Origin: an uncultured Prevotellaceae bacterium
GTDB lineage: Bacteria; Bacteroidota; Bacteroidia; Bacteroidales; Bacteroidaceae
Assembly: GCA_900315455.1 (NCBI GenBank)
Contig: OMZE01000048.1
Coordinates: 1 to 41,452 of the forward strand
Length of the DNA: 41,452 nucleotides
Direction: 5' to 3'
The notes beneath the pieces were generated by a model, which was not told where the DNA came from, ran no database searches, and saw only the letters and a program-made list of their open reading frames with translations. The position numbers and the translations under genes are program-made. How positions within the stretch are numbered: position 1 is the stretch's first letter; the number at the start of each line of letters is the position of its first letter. This document shows positions 7,931 to 14,804 of this stretch, one piece after another.

Positions 7931-9829
7931 TCAGCCGATGTCGTTGCCGGTATAGAGTTGATAGTATTTTCCCTTCAGCGCAAGCAGTTCATCGTGCGTG
8001 CCCCGCTCGATGATGCGGCCATGCTCCAGCACGATGATGCAATCGGAGTTGCGCACAGTAGACAGGCGGTGAGCGATGACGAAAGTGGTGCGCCCGCGCA
8101 TCAACGAATCCATGCCCTGCTGCACCATCCGTTCGGTGCGTGTGTCGATAGACGAGGTGGCCTCGTCGAGGATGAGCACGGGTGGGTCGGCGATGGCGGT
8201 GCGGGCGATGGAGAGCAACTGCCGCTCACCCTGACTGAGGTTGGATGCCGTGCCGCTGATGACGGTGTGGTAGCCATTCGACAGACGGCGGATGAAGTCG
8301 TCGGCTCCCACGAGTTTGGCAGCCTCAATACACTCCTGGTCGGTGGCATCGAGCCGTCCGTAACGGATGTTGTCCATCACTGTACCGGTAAAGAGTTGTG
8401 TCTCCTGCAGCACCATGCCGAGACTACGCCGCAGATGGGGCTTGGAGATATCGTTGATGTTGATGCCATCGTATTGTATCTTTCCGTCCTGGATGTCGTA
8501 GAAGCGGTTGATGAGGTTGGTGATGGTGGTCTTACCCGCTCCAGTGCCTCCCACAAAGGCAATCTTCTGGTCGGGCATGGCATCGAGCACGATGTCGTAG
8601 AGCACCTGCTTTTCGGGAACGTAACTGAAGTCGACCATGTCGAAACTCACACCGCCCTCCACCTTGGTGAGTTGGCCATCAGGCGCCTTCCACGCCCAAG
8701 TGTCGGTGCGGTGGTCGGCGGGTGTCACCACGCCATTGTCGTCTACGGTGGCATTGATGATTTCCACCTTTCCGTTGTCGGTCTCCGTCTCCTCGTCGAG
8801 CAGGTCGAAGATGCGCTCTGCTCCCGCCGAGGCGTTGAGCACACTGTTCACCTGCTGACTGATCTGTGCGATGGGCTGCGTGAAGTTCTTGTTCAACGTG
8901 AGGAATGCCACGAGGGTACCAATGGAGAGGGCGGCTTCAGAATGCATGGCGATGGCGGCGCCCACCACGGCGATGAGCACATAACCGAGGTTGCCGAGGT
9001 TGCCGTTGACGGGCATCACGATATTCGCTATCTTGTTGGCGTTGCAGGCGCTCGACCGCAACTCCTCGTTGATGGTTTCAAACTGGTTGATGGCCTTGTC
9101 TTCATAGCAGAACACCTTCACCACCTTCTGTCCGGTCATCATCTCCTCGATGAAACCGTTCACCTTGGCGAGGTTCTGCTGCTGCGCCACGAAATGTTTG
9201 CGCGACATCTTGCCCAGATAGGTGGTGGCATAGGCCATCACCACCGCCATGAAGAGCGACACGCCGGTGAGGGGCAGACTGAGCACCACCATGCTCGAGA
9301 ACGTCACGGCGAGGGTGATGAGCGAACTGAAAGCGGAGGGCAGACTCGAACTGATGACCTGCCGCAGGCTGTCGACGTCGTTGGTATAGGTCGACATCAC
9401 GTCGCCGTGGGAGTGGGAGTCGAAATACTTGATGGGCAACCTCTGCATGTGCGAGAACATGTTTTTTCGCAGGCGCAGCATCGTGCCCTGACTCACGTTG
9501 ATCATGATGCGGTTGTAGGCATACGAGCACGCCACGCCCACCAGCAACACCGCCGCCAGTTTGAGCAGTGCCATGGCGAGTGGCGAGAAGTCGGGGTTGG
9601 CGGTGCCCACGAGGGGCAGGATATAGTCATCGATGAGGGTACGGGTGAAGAGGGTCGACATCAGCGTTGCCACCGACGACACGATGATACAGGCAAACAC
9701 CAAGATGAAGGAGAATCTGTAGTGCTGCATCACGAACTTCAGCAACCTCAACAAGGTGGCCTTGCGGTCTCTCGCCTTCTCGTTGTTGGCATAGACCTGT
9801 CCTGGGGGAGTGCGCATACCCATTCTCAT
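7931..9829 (-). CDS. ABC exporter half-transporter (membrane and ATPase domains fused)
   Basis: This 632-residue protein has a type-1 exporter membrane domain (helices from about residue 38 to 320, with MSTYTNDVDSLRQ in the coupling region) followed by an ATPase domain. The ATPase shows Walker A GGTGAGKTT, Q-loop LQETQLF, signature LSQGERQ, Walker B VLILDEATSSID and H-loop IAHRLS, so it is intact. An acidic insertion precedes the ATPase domain. The ATG at 9829 overlaps the ancestral stop codon of the upstream half-transporter (ATGA, 9826-9829), so the pair was built to be co-translated, as in heterodimeric multidrug or lipid exporters such as MdlA/MdlB. The substrate is unknown. Because the partner is frameshifted, whether a working dimer forms is open. 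Confidence 0.92.
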   Translation of the reverse strand: MRMGMRTPPGQVYANNEKARDRKATLLRLLKFVMQHYRFSFILVFACIIVSSVATLMSTLFTRTLIDDYILPLVGTANPDFSPLAMALLKLAAVLLVGVACSYAYNRIMINVSQGTMLRLRKNMFSHMQRLPIKYFDSHSHGDVMSTYTNDVDSLRQVISSSLPSAFSSLITLAVTFSSMVVLSLPLTGVSLFMAVVMAYATTYLGKMSRKHFVAQQQNLAKVNGFIEEMMTGQKVVKVFCYEDKAINQFETINEELRSSACNANKIANIVMPVNGNLGNLGYVLIAVVGAAIAMHSEAALSIGTLVAFLTLNKNFTQPIAQISQQVNSVLNASAGAERIFDLLDEETETDNGKVEIINATVDDNGVVTPADHRTDTWAWKAPDGQLTKVEGGVSFDMVDFSYVPEKQVLYDIVLDAMPDQKIAFVGGTGAGKTTITNLINRFYDIQDGKIQYDGININDISKPHLRRSLGMVLQETQLFTGTVMDNIRYGRLDATDQECIEAAKLVGADDFIRRLSNGYHTVISGTASNLSQGERQLLSIARTAIADPPVLILDEATSSIDTRTERMVQQGMDSLMRGRTTFVIAHRLSTVRNSDCIIVLEHGRIIERGTHDELLALKGKYYQLYTGNDIG

Positions 9830-10020
9830 GACTTCTTCGTTTTAGGTTTCTGACTCTGTTTCTTATGCCTGCGGTTTTTCTGCGGCTCGTCGAAGTCGCC
9901 GCCATCCTCGTTCTGCAAGGTGTAGATCTCGTGGTAGATGGCATTCTGGCGCAAGAGGTTGTCGTGGGTGTCGAAGCCGCTCACCCGTCCCTTGTCGAGC
10001 ACGAGGATGCGGTCGCAGTC
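9826..10020 (-). pseudogene. Out-of-frame C-terminal remnant of the upstream ABC exporter gene
   Basis: In the frame ending at 9826 the sequence reads DCDRILVLDKGRVSGFDTHDN and continues to a lysine-rich tail. This is the standard end of a type-1 exporter ATPase, but it is out of frame with the coding sequence at 9981-11552. The join lies at about 10018-10024, straight after DAAIRK. The stop at 9826 overlaps the ATG of the next gene by 4 bp, the usual arrangement for such a pair, so this was the original gene end. The missing piece is estimated at 20-25 residues and includes the switch (H-loop) segment. Confidence 0.85.
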
Positions 10021-11552
10021 TTTCGTATGGCGGCATCGGTGGCGGTGTCGCAGGCACTGGTGCTGTCGTCGAGCACGAGCACCTTGGGGTGCTTGAGCAG
10101 GGCACGGGCGATGCACAGACGCTGTTTCTGTCCGCCGGAGACGTTCACGCCACCTTGTTCGATGCGGGTGTCATAGCCGTCGGGCATCTGGTCGATGAAC
10201 TCGTCGGCGCACGCCATCCTACAGGCCTCCTTGCATTCCTCGAGGGTCGCCTCGCTGTTGCCCCACCGCAGGTTGTCGAGGATGGTGCCCGAGAAGAGCA
10301 CGTTCTTCTGCAGCACCACCGCCACGGCATCGCGGAGGGTCTCGAGGTCGTACTGCCTCACGTCCTTGCCGCCCACCATCACGCTGCCTTTCGACACGTC
10401 GTAGAGGCGGCTGATGAGGTTGACGACCGACGATTTTCCGCTACCCGTGCCGCCGATGACGCCGATGGTCTCGCCGCTCTTCACATGGAACGAGATATTC
10501 TGCACGGCATACTCGCCGCTGCCGCCCTTATAGGCGAAGTAGACATGGTTGAAATCCACCTTGCCGTTGGCGACCTCCATCACGGGCTTCTTGGGGTTGA
10601 CGATGTCGGCATCCTCATCAATGACCTCTGCCACACGCTGTCCGCTGGCGGCGCTCTGCGTGAGCATCACGAAAATCATACTGAGCATCATCAGCGACAT
10701 GAGGATGCTCATCACATAGGTGAAGAGCGAGGTAATCTCTCCCGTGGTGAGCGTGCCGCCCACTACGAACTGTGCGCCAAACCACGAGATGGCGATGATG
10801 CAGCCATAGACCACGAGGTTCATCACGGGATGGTTGAGCGCCATCAGTCCCTCGGTACGCACATAGAGTTTGTAGAGTGCTTCTGCTGCCCAGGTGAACT
10901 TTGAGTTCTCGTGGTCCTCCCGCACGAAGGCTTTCACCACGCGGATGGCGGAGATATTCTCCTGCACGTTGCGGTTGAGTTCGTCGTAATGCTCGAAGAC
11001 CTGCTTGAAGAGTCCTGCCACACGGCTGATGAGGAAGTAAAGGAACACCGAGAGAATCACCATCGCCACAACGAAGATGATGCTCATCCGCACATCGATG
11101 ATAAAGCACATGAAGATGCTCGAAATCATGCGGAAGGGTGCCCGCACCGAGATGCGCAGCAACTGCTGGAAGGCAATCTGCAGGTTGTTCACATCGGTGG
11201 TCATGCGGGTGACGAGTCCGGAGGTGCTGAACTTGTCGATGTCGGCGAACGAAAACGTCTGGATGTTGCGGTACATGGCATCACGCAGGTTGCTGGCGAA
11301 GCCCGTGGAGGCATAGGCCGAATAGCGTCCGGCGGTGATGCCGAAGAAGAGACTCAGGGCAGCCATGCCGAGCATGATGCCACCGTAGAGATACACATTG
11401 TGCATGTCCTTGGCAGTGATGCCGAGGTCGATGAGTTTGGCGGTGACGTAAGGGATAAGCACGTCCATCACCACCTCGAGCGAGGTGAAGATAGGCGTGA
11501 GAATTGCTGCCCGCTTGTATTGCTTGACTTGTGCGGCGAGTGTCTTTAGCAT
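9981..11552 (-). CDS. ABC exporter half-transporter, frameshifted near the end of its ATPase domain
   Basis: As read this is 523 residues. The membrane domain (starting MLKTLAAQVKQYKRA, helices to about residue 300) is complete. The ATPase domain has Walker A GGTGSGKSS, Q-loop LQKNVLF, signature VSGGQKQR and Walker B VLVLDDSTS. After DTATDAAIRK the frame continues as KTATASSCSTRDG and stops, where family members continue into the H-loop and the C-terminal helices. Those helices are present out of frame at 9826-10020. A short deletion has therefore removed the switch region and shifted frame. The protein may be inactive or the sequence may carry an assembly error. It is the first gene of a probable operon with 7931-9829 and perhaps the GH3 gene. 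A strong promoter motif lies about 230 bp upstream. Confidence 0.88.
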   Translation of the reverse strand: MLKTLAAQVKQYKRAAILTPIFTSLEVVMDVLIPYVTAKLIDLGITAKDMHNVYLYGGIMLGMAALSLFFGITAGRYSAYASTGFASNLRDAMYRNIQTFSFADIDKFSTSGLVTRMTTDVNNLQIAFQQLLRISVRAPFRMISSIFMCFIIDVRMSIIFVVAMVILSVFLYFLISRVAGLFKQVFEHYDELNRNVQENISAIRVVKAFVREDHENSKFTWAAEALYKLYVRTEGLMALNHPVMNLVVYGCIIAISWFGAQFVVGGTLTTGEITSLFTYVMSILMSLMMLSMIFVMLTQSAASGQRVAEVIDEDADIVNPKKPVMEVANGKVDFNHVYFAYKGGSGEYAVQNISFHVKSGETIGVIGGTGSGKSSVVNLISRLYDVSKGSVMVGGKDVRQYDLETLRDAVAVVLQKNVLFSGTILDNLRWGNSEATLEECKEACRMACADEFIDQMPDGYDTRIEQGGVNVSGGQKQRLCIARALLKHPKVLVLDDSTSACDTATDAAIRKTATASSCSTRDG

Positions 11553-11823
11553 TCTTCTTGGTGGTTATAGGATAGTTTTTGGATTCTAAGGACGTGAATG
11601 GCTCTAATGATTATCAAAACCTGCCACGCTTGCCGTGAGATGAAGGGCATTCCCCACCCTTCACAGGGGCGGTGCGGCGTGATGGTCATCCCGTTGCCGT
11701 GCACGCTTTGGTTGTACCTGCATCAGCAATATCAGGATTTTCCTCATGATGACAGTATTGTTTGTTTCGTTTGATATTCGACAAAAATACGACATTATTC
11801 CTTTTTATGCAAATAACCATGAA
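11553..11823 (-). other. Long untranslated leader and intergenic region upstream of the ABC exporter pair
   Basis: This stretch holds no convincing gene. Transcription from the promoter at 11782-11813 would give a leader of about 220 nt before the ATG at 11552. Within the leader a 28-codon minus-strand reading frame starts at 11747 (MRKILILLMQVQ...), and a hairpin GAAGGG...CCCTTC lies near 11640-11660. No known riboswitch was recognised. Confidence 0.4.
11782..11813 (-). promoter_or_regulatory. Bacteroidetes-type promoter for the ABC exporter operon
   Basis: On the minus strand TTTG (11810-11813), a 20-bp spacer and TATTTTTG (11782-11789) match the Bacteroidetes -33/-7 consensus TTTG-N19-21-TAnnTTTG exactly. 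The predicted start is near 11778, leaving a long leader. Confidence 0.65.
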
Positions 11824-11860
11824 AAAATCATTGCGAAAAATTTCGCAACGAAATGATTTT
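11824..11860 (-). terminator. Nested hairpin terminator of the RAYT-like gene
   Basis: Inner arms TTGCGAAA/TTTCGCAA (11831-11838, 11841-11848) are nested in outer arms AAAATCATT/AATGATTTT (11824-11832, 11852-11860). On the minus strand a T-rich run follows. It begins 8 bp past the stop of the gene at 11868. Confidence 0.7.
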
Positions 11861-11867
11861 GGGCATC

Positions 11868-13031
11868 TCATTTACAGATTTCCAAAGCCATGAGATTCAT
11901 CTGTTTGCATTGTTCGGCAGTGACTTTCCTCTTTTCATTATGATGCTCAAAAGGAGAAAGCATCAATAGTACGCCTTTGCCACAGGCATAGAATTGTTCG
12001 CCATGGGGTTTCGAAAAAGGAGTGAACCCATTCTCCATGATGACGATGGTGGGCAGGCCTTCATCGAAAGCGGCCCGCATCACCTGTTTCTCACCGGGCG
12101 AAATGGCGGGAGATACCAGCACGGCCCCTCTTCTGGCTGCTTCAAGATAGTAGACGACCGCTTTCTTTATTTCGGCATCGCTCATCCGACGTGACACGCG
12201 CACGGCGAGGCGCCAAGGCGCGGAAAGTAAGTCAAGGTTGCCTATGGCACTGAATTGATAAGAACCGATGTGCAGGCCGAAAGTAGGGAGCAGCCATTTT
12301 GGTCGGGCGCGCTTCATCAATAAGCGGCGAGGGTTGTCGCGCAGATAGTTCTCCCAAATGGCCAGTTCATCATAGGAGCGGAGAATGAGGTCATTATAGC
12401 CTTTTGCAAAGAGCGAGCGTGAGAGGCTGCCAATGCTTAGCGACGGCACAACCGTCGCCTGCAGAGAACCAGCCTGCTCCTGGGCCTGCTGATCACCCGC
12501 CTGCTCTTTGGCCTGCTGGGCATCCGCCTGTTCTTTGGTCATCAAAGAAGGGGCGAGGGGCGGCTCTTCCTTGCGTTGGCTTTTCTCCGTAGGTTGCGAC
12601 TGTGTCGCAACATCCGTTTTCCAGCCACCCATCTCCCTCAGTGCTTTTCGGCATCCTGTCTTAAACCCCGAGATGACATGCCCTAAATGCACCGGCAATG
12701 ACGTTTTCACAAAAAGAATGCCATGCAAATGGTCGGGCATCATTTGCAAGGCACGTATCTCTATCTGTGGAAAGAAATGGGGAATGGCTAACCATTCGTT
12801 CTTAACGGCTTTTCCGAGTTCCGATAGCACTATGCGGGGCTCGTCCTTGCTGCCTTTCTCAGCAAAGGCATCACCCTCTAAATGCCCGAAGACGGGCAGT
12901 CGCCCTTCCACCTCAAGCGTAATCATATACATCCGTCGTTCTTTATAGTCGTGATAGTCATCACGGCGTTTCATCGAGACAACCTTCTCGCCGGCGTTCT
13001 TTTTCTTCGCTTCAAGTTGTTCTTCGGTCAT
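11868..13031 (-). CDS. RAYT-like HUH (Y1) transposase with a DprA/SLOG-like C-terminal domain
   Basis: This 387-residue protein has an N-terminal Y1-transposase fold: YMITLEVEGRLPVFG, then the HUH motif in MMPDHLHGILFV (H101, H103). A charged, low-complexity linker (about 140-200) contains 9-residue repeats of the type AGDQQAQEQ. The fold resumes at FAKGYNDLILRSYDELAIWENYLRDNP, where Y229 in the Y-L-R-x-NP helix is the candidate catalytic tyrosine, as in REP-associated transposases. The last 120 residues (RRGAVLVSPAISPGEK, GLPTIVIMENGFTPFSKP, GKGVLLML) resemble the nucleotide-binding half of DprA/SLOG Rossmann domains. ATG 13031 is chosen over a TTG at 13049, which lies in the trmD terminator. 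No IS ends were seen around it, so it looks domesticated or single-copy, as RAYTs usually are. The RAYT call is firm; the SLOG call is by pattern only. Confidence 0.8.
   Translation of the reverse strand: MTEEQLEAKKKNAGEKVVSMKRRDDYHDYKERRMYMITLEVEGRLPVFGHLEGDAFAEKGSKDEPRIVLSELGKAVKNEWLAIPHFFPQIEIRALQMMPDHLHGILFVKTSLPVHLGHVISGFKTGCRKALREMGGWKTDVATQSQPTEKSQRKEEPPLAPSLMTKEQADAQQAKEQAGDQQAQEQAGSLQATVVPSLSIGSLSRSLFAKGYNDLILRSYDELAIWENYLRDNPRRLLMKRARPKWLLPTFGLHIGSYQFSAIGNLDLLSAPWRLAVRVSRRMSDAEIKKAVVYYLEAARRGAVLVSPAISPGEKQVMRAAFDEGLPTIVIMENGFTPFSKPHGEQFYACGKGVLLMLSPFEHHNEKRKVTAEQCKQMNLMALEICK
12473..12540. repeat. 27-bp tandem repeat inside the RAYT-like gene
   Basis: Two full units (12473-12499, 12500-12526) and a partial third share the core CCTGCTCTTTGGCCTGCTG with a few changes. 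They encode the Q/E/A-rich 9-residue repeats of the linker between the two halves of the HUH domain. In-frame copy-number change would only alter linker length. Confidence 0.8.
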
Positions 13032-13046
13032 CGGTACAGCAATATC

Positions 13047-13080
13047 CAAAAAGGGAACCTTTGTGCACCACAGAGGTTCC
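13047..13080 (-). terminator. Intrinsic terminator of trmD
   Basis: Arms at 13054-13065 and 13069-13080 (minus strand GGAACCTCTGTG, loop GTG, CACAAAGGTTCC) form a 12-bp stem with one wobble pair, followed by CCTTTTTGG on the minus strand. The stem begins in the trmD stop codon, and the T-run is 16 bp before the ATG of the RAYT-like gene. Confidence 0.8.
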
Positions 13081-13760
13081 TATGAGTGTTCCAACAGGTC
13101 GGGCCTTAGGCGACGGGTGCGCTCCAGGCTCTGCTCTATCTCCCAGTCCTTGATTTTTGCTTCGTTGCCGCTGAGCAGGATGTCGGGCACCTTCCATCCC
13201 TTGTAGTCTGCCGGTCGGGTATAGATGGGAGCCGAGAGCAGGTTGTCTTGGAAACAGTCGGAGAGGGCGCTCTGGTCGTCGCTGATGACGCCAGGCACCA
13301 GGCGCACGATGGCATCCGCCATCACCGCCGCCGCCAGTTCTCCCCCCGTGAGCACGTAGTCGCCGATGGAGATTTCGCGGGTAATGAGGTGGTCGCGTAT
13401 GCGCTGGTCGATGCCCTTGTAGTGTCCGCAGAGGATGATGATGTTGTGCAGCATCGACATGTCGTTGGCGATGCCTTGCGAGAACTGTTCCCCGTCGGGC
13501 GAGGTGAAAATCACCTCGTCGTAGTCGCGCTCTGCCTTCAGTGCCGAGATGGCCCTGTCGATGGGCTCGCACTGCATCACCATGCCGGCGAATCCCCCAT
13601 AGGGGTAGTCGTCCACACGGCGCCATTTGTCGGTGGTGTAGTCACGCAGGTTGTGCAGGTGTATCTCTGCCAGTCCTTTCTTCTGTGCCCGTGCGAGGAT
13701 TGACTCGTGAACGAATCCCTCGAGCATCTCGGGCAATACGGTGATGATGTCTATTCTCAT
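13080..13760 (-). CDS. trmD: tRNA (guanine-N1)-methyltransferase TrmD
   Basis: This 226-residue SPOUT methyltransferase adds the m1G37 methyl group next to the anticodon, preventing +1 frameshifting. It starts [16 protein letters not shown], continues with [12 protein letters not shown], and has the knot and SAM-binding loop [11 protein letters not shown] and [16 protein letters not shown], then the C-terminal [16 protein letters not shown] and [12 protein letters not shown]. Length and motif order are standard. It stands alone here, between its own promoter (13769-13799) and terminator, not in the rpsP-rimM-rplS operon of many bacteria. The -7 box ends only 8 bp before the ATG, so the mRNA may have almost no leader. 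Confidence 0.97.
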   Translation of the reverse strand: MRIDIITVLPEMLEGFVHESILARAQKKGLAEIHLHNLRDYTTDKWRRVDDYPYGGFAGMVMQCEPIDRAISALKAERDYDEVIFTSPDGEQFSQGIANDMSMLHNIIILCGHYKGIDQRIRDHLITREISIGDYVLTGGELAAAVMADAIVRLVPGVISDDQSALSDCFQDNLLSAPIYTRPADYKGWKVPDILLSGNEAKIKDWEIEQSLERTRRLRPDLLEHS

Positions 13761-13768
13761 TTCGATGC

Positions 13769-13799
13769 CAAAGGTAGTGAAAGGTGAGTGAAAAGCAAA
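13769..13799 (-). promoter_or_regulatory. Promoter of trmD
   Basis: Minus-strand TTTG (13796-13799), 19-bp spacer, TACCTTTG (13769-13776): an exact match to the Bacteroidetes consensus. The start codon follows 8 bp later. Confidence 0.65.
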
Positions 13800-13816
13800 A
13801 CAAATCGTTCCTTTTG

Positions 13817-13847
13817 TTTGAAGGTTAGTGTTTTTTTGTTAATTTAG
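13817..13847 (+). promoter_or_regulatory. Promoter of the secreted hypothetical gene
   Basis: TTTG (13817-13820), 19-bp spacer, TAATTTAG (13840-13847), one mismatch in the -7 box. It is divergent from the trmD promoter, with the -33 boxes about 17 bp apart. A start near 13852 favours the ATG at 13883 over that at 13862. Confidence 0.5.
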
Positions 13848-13882
13848 CGGCTGTAAAAACCATGGATTTAAAATTTGATGAT

Positions 13883-14551
13883 ATGAAAACGAAGAAAATA
13901 CTGAGATTTCGGCTGATGCCTGTGCTGGTGATGCTGGCGGCTTTTCTCATGGTGTCATTGCCGGCCGATGCGCAGAGCCGCACCGGTAGGCGGCGTGCGC
14001 AGACCATGAGGACCACAACCTCTGCGAGACTGAAGGCCCCCGCTACCCCCACTCCTATCAGCGTGCGCGAGCGCACCATTCAAGACCTCCTCTTCTTCCC
14101 CTTCGCCAGTCTGCCCGACAACCTCAACACCTTGGAGAAGACGCAGGAGCAACTCACCGCCACCTTCGGCCAGTGTGAATCTGTCTCTATGTTACCCGGA
14201 CTCCATGCCCACGACACCTTCGACTTCACCTATCGCAACGTGCCCTTAGGACTCGCATTTTACGACTGGTCGGACAATCGGATGTGGTATGATTTCTATT
14301 TCGAGGCGAAGGCCGATGCCGAGCGGTTCTACCGCAACCTGTGCAACGACATTAAGAATGTCGGCATCCCCCTCACTTACGACAAGATCTATGGTGGCCT
14401 GTCCAACCGCACCCGTCCTGTCTCCATCTTCAAGTGGGTGTATGTCAACACGCCCGAAAAGGTGAAGATTATCGAAGGCGCCAACACCGACAGTCCGCAT
14501 CTCGAGGGATGGTATAAGGTGGAATTAGGGGTCTACAAGCGGGCACGCTGA
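13883..14551 (+). CDS. Secreted protein of unknown function
   Basis: I do not recognise a family. The ATG at 13883 (MKTKKILRFRLMPVLVML) gives a 222-residue protein with a clear signal peptide ending LPADAQ; an ATG at 13862 would add seven residues and leave a very short mRNA leader. After a basic, S/T/P-rich segment, the mature part (about residues 60-220) has mixed alpha/beta character, including LLFFPFASLPDNLNTLEKTQEQL, FDFTYRNVPLGLAFYDW and YDFYFEAKADAERFYRNLC. It ends GWYKVELGVYKRAR. There are no cysteine-pair or catalytic motifs. It has its own promoter and terminator, so it is a single-gene unit. A periplasmic or secreted accessory role is all that can be said. Confidence 0.75.
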   Translation: MKTKKILRFRLMPVLVMLAAFLMVSLPADAQSRTGRRRAQTMRTTTSARLKAPATPTPISVRERTIQDLLFFPFASLPDNLNTLEKTQEQLTATFGQCESVSMLPGLHAHDTFDFTYRNVPLGLAFYDWSDNRMWYDFYFEAKADAERFYRNLCNDIKNVGIPLTYDKIYGGLSNRTRPVSIFKWVYVNTPEKVKIIEGANTDSPHLEGWYKVELGVYKRAR

Positions 14552-14571
14552 CCTTATTTTCCATTCATTTT

Positions 14572-14616
14572 TGCCCATATCTCCAAATTTTTAAGAGATA
14601 TGGGCAGTTTGTTTTT
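14572..14616 (+). terminator. Intrinsic terminator after the secreted hypothetical gene
   Basis: TGCCCATATCTC (14572-14583) pairs perfectly with GAGATATGGGCA (14595-14606), followed by GTTTGTTTTTC. It lies 20 bp after the stop codon. Confidence 0.9.
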
Positions 14617-14745
14617 CTAAAACTCCATATTCCCCTCTTCAAATAAATCTTTCCAATGACTTTTCAACGATTTTTCAAATAACGGCTTTTCAAATAAAAG
14701 AATAGTTTTTGCATAATAATTATGATGTGTTTTAGAAAAAAGCAT

Positions 14746-14753
14746 TATCTTTG
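14746..14753 (+). promoter_or_regulatory. -7 promoter box of the M24B aminopeptidase gene
   Basis: TATCTTTG is a perfect TAnnTTTG box; no good TTTG lies at the usual distance upstream. A start near 14758 leaves about 25 nt before the ATG at 14783, which begins MFTKET, the normal N terminus of this aminopeptidase family. Confidence 0.55.
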
Positions 14754-14804
14754 CATGTCAAGAACCATTAACATCCAATATTATGTTCACCAAAGAAACA
14801 CATC

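Noticed and set aside
11686-11871. A 61-codon minus-strand gene
   Set aside because: No family features, and it overlaps the promoter at 11782-11813 and the terminator at 11824-11860.
11868-13031. A complete insertion sequence around the RAYT-like gene
   Set aside because: No terminal repeats or target duplications; the hairpins on each side differ and act as terminators.
13862-13882. The earlier ATG at 13862 as the start of the secreted hypothetical gene
   Set aside because: The promoter would leave a leader of about 10 nt, and ATG 13883 opens a cleaner signal peptide.
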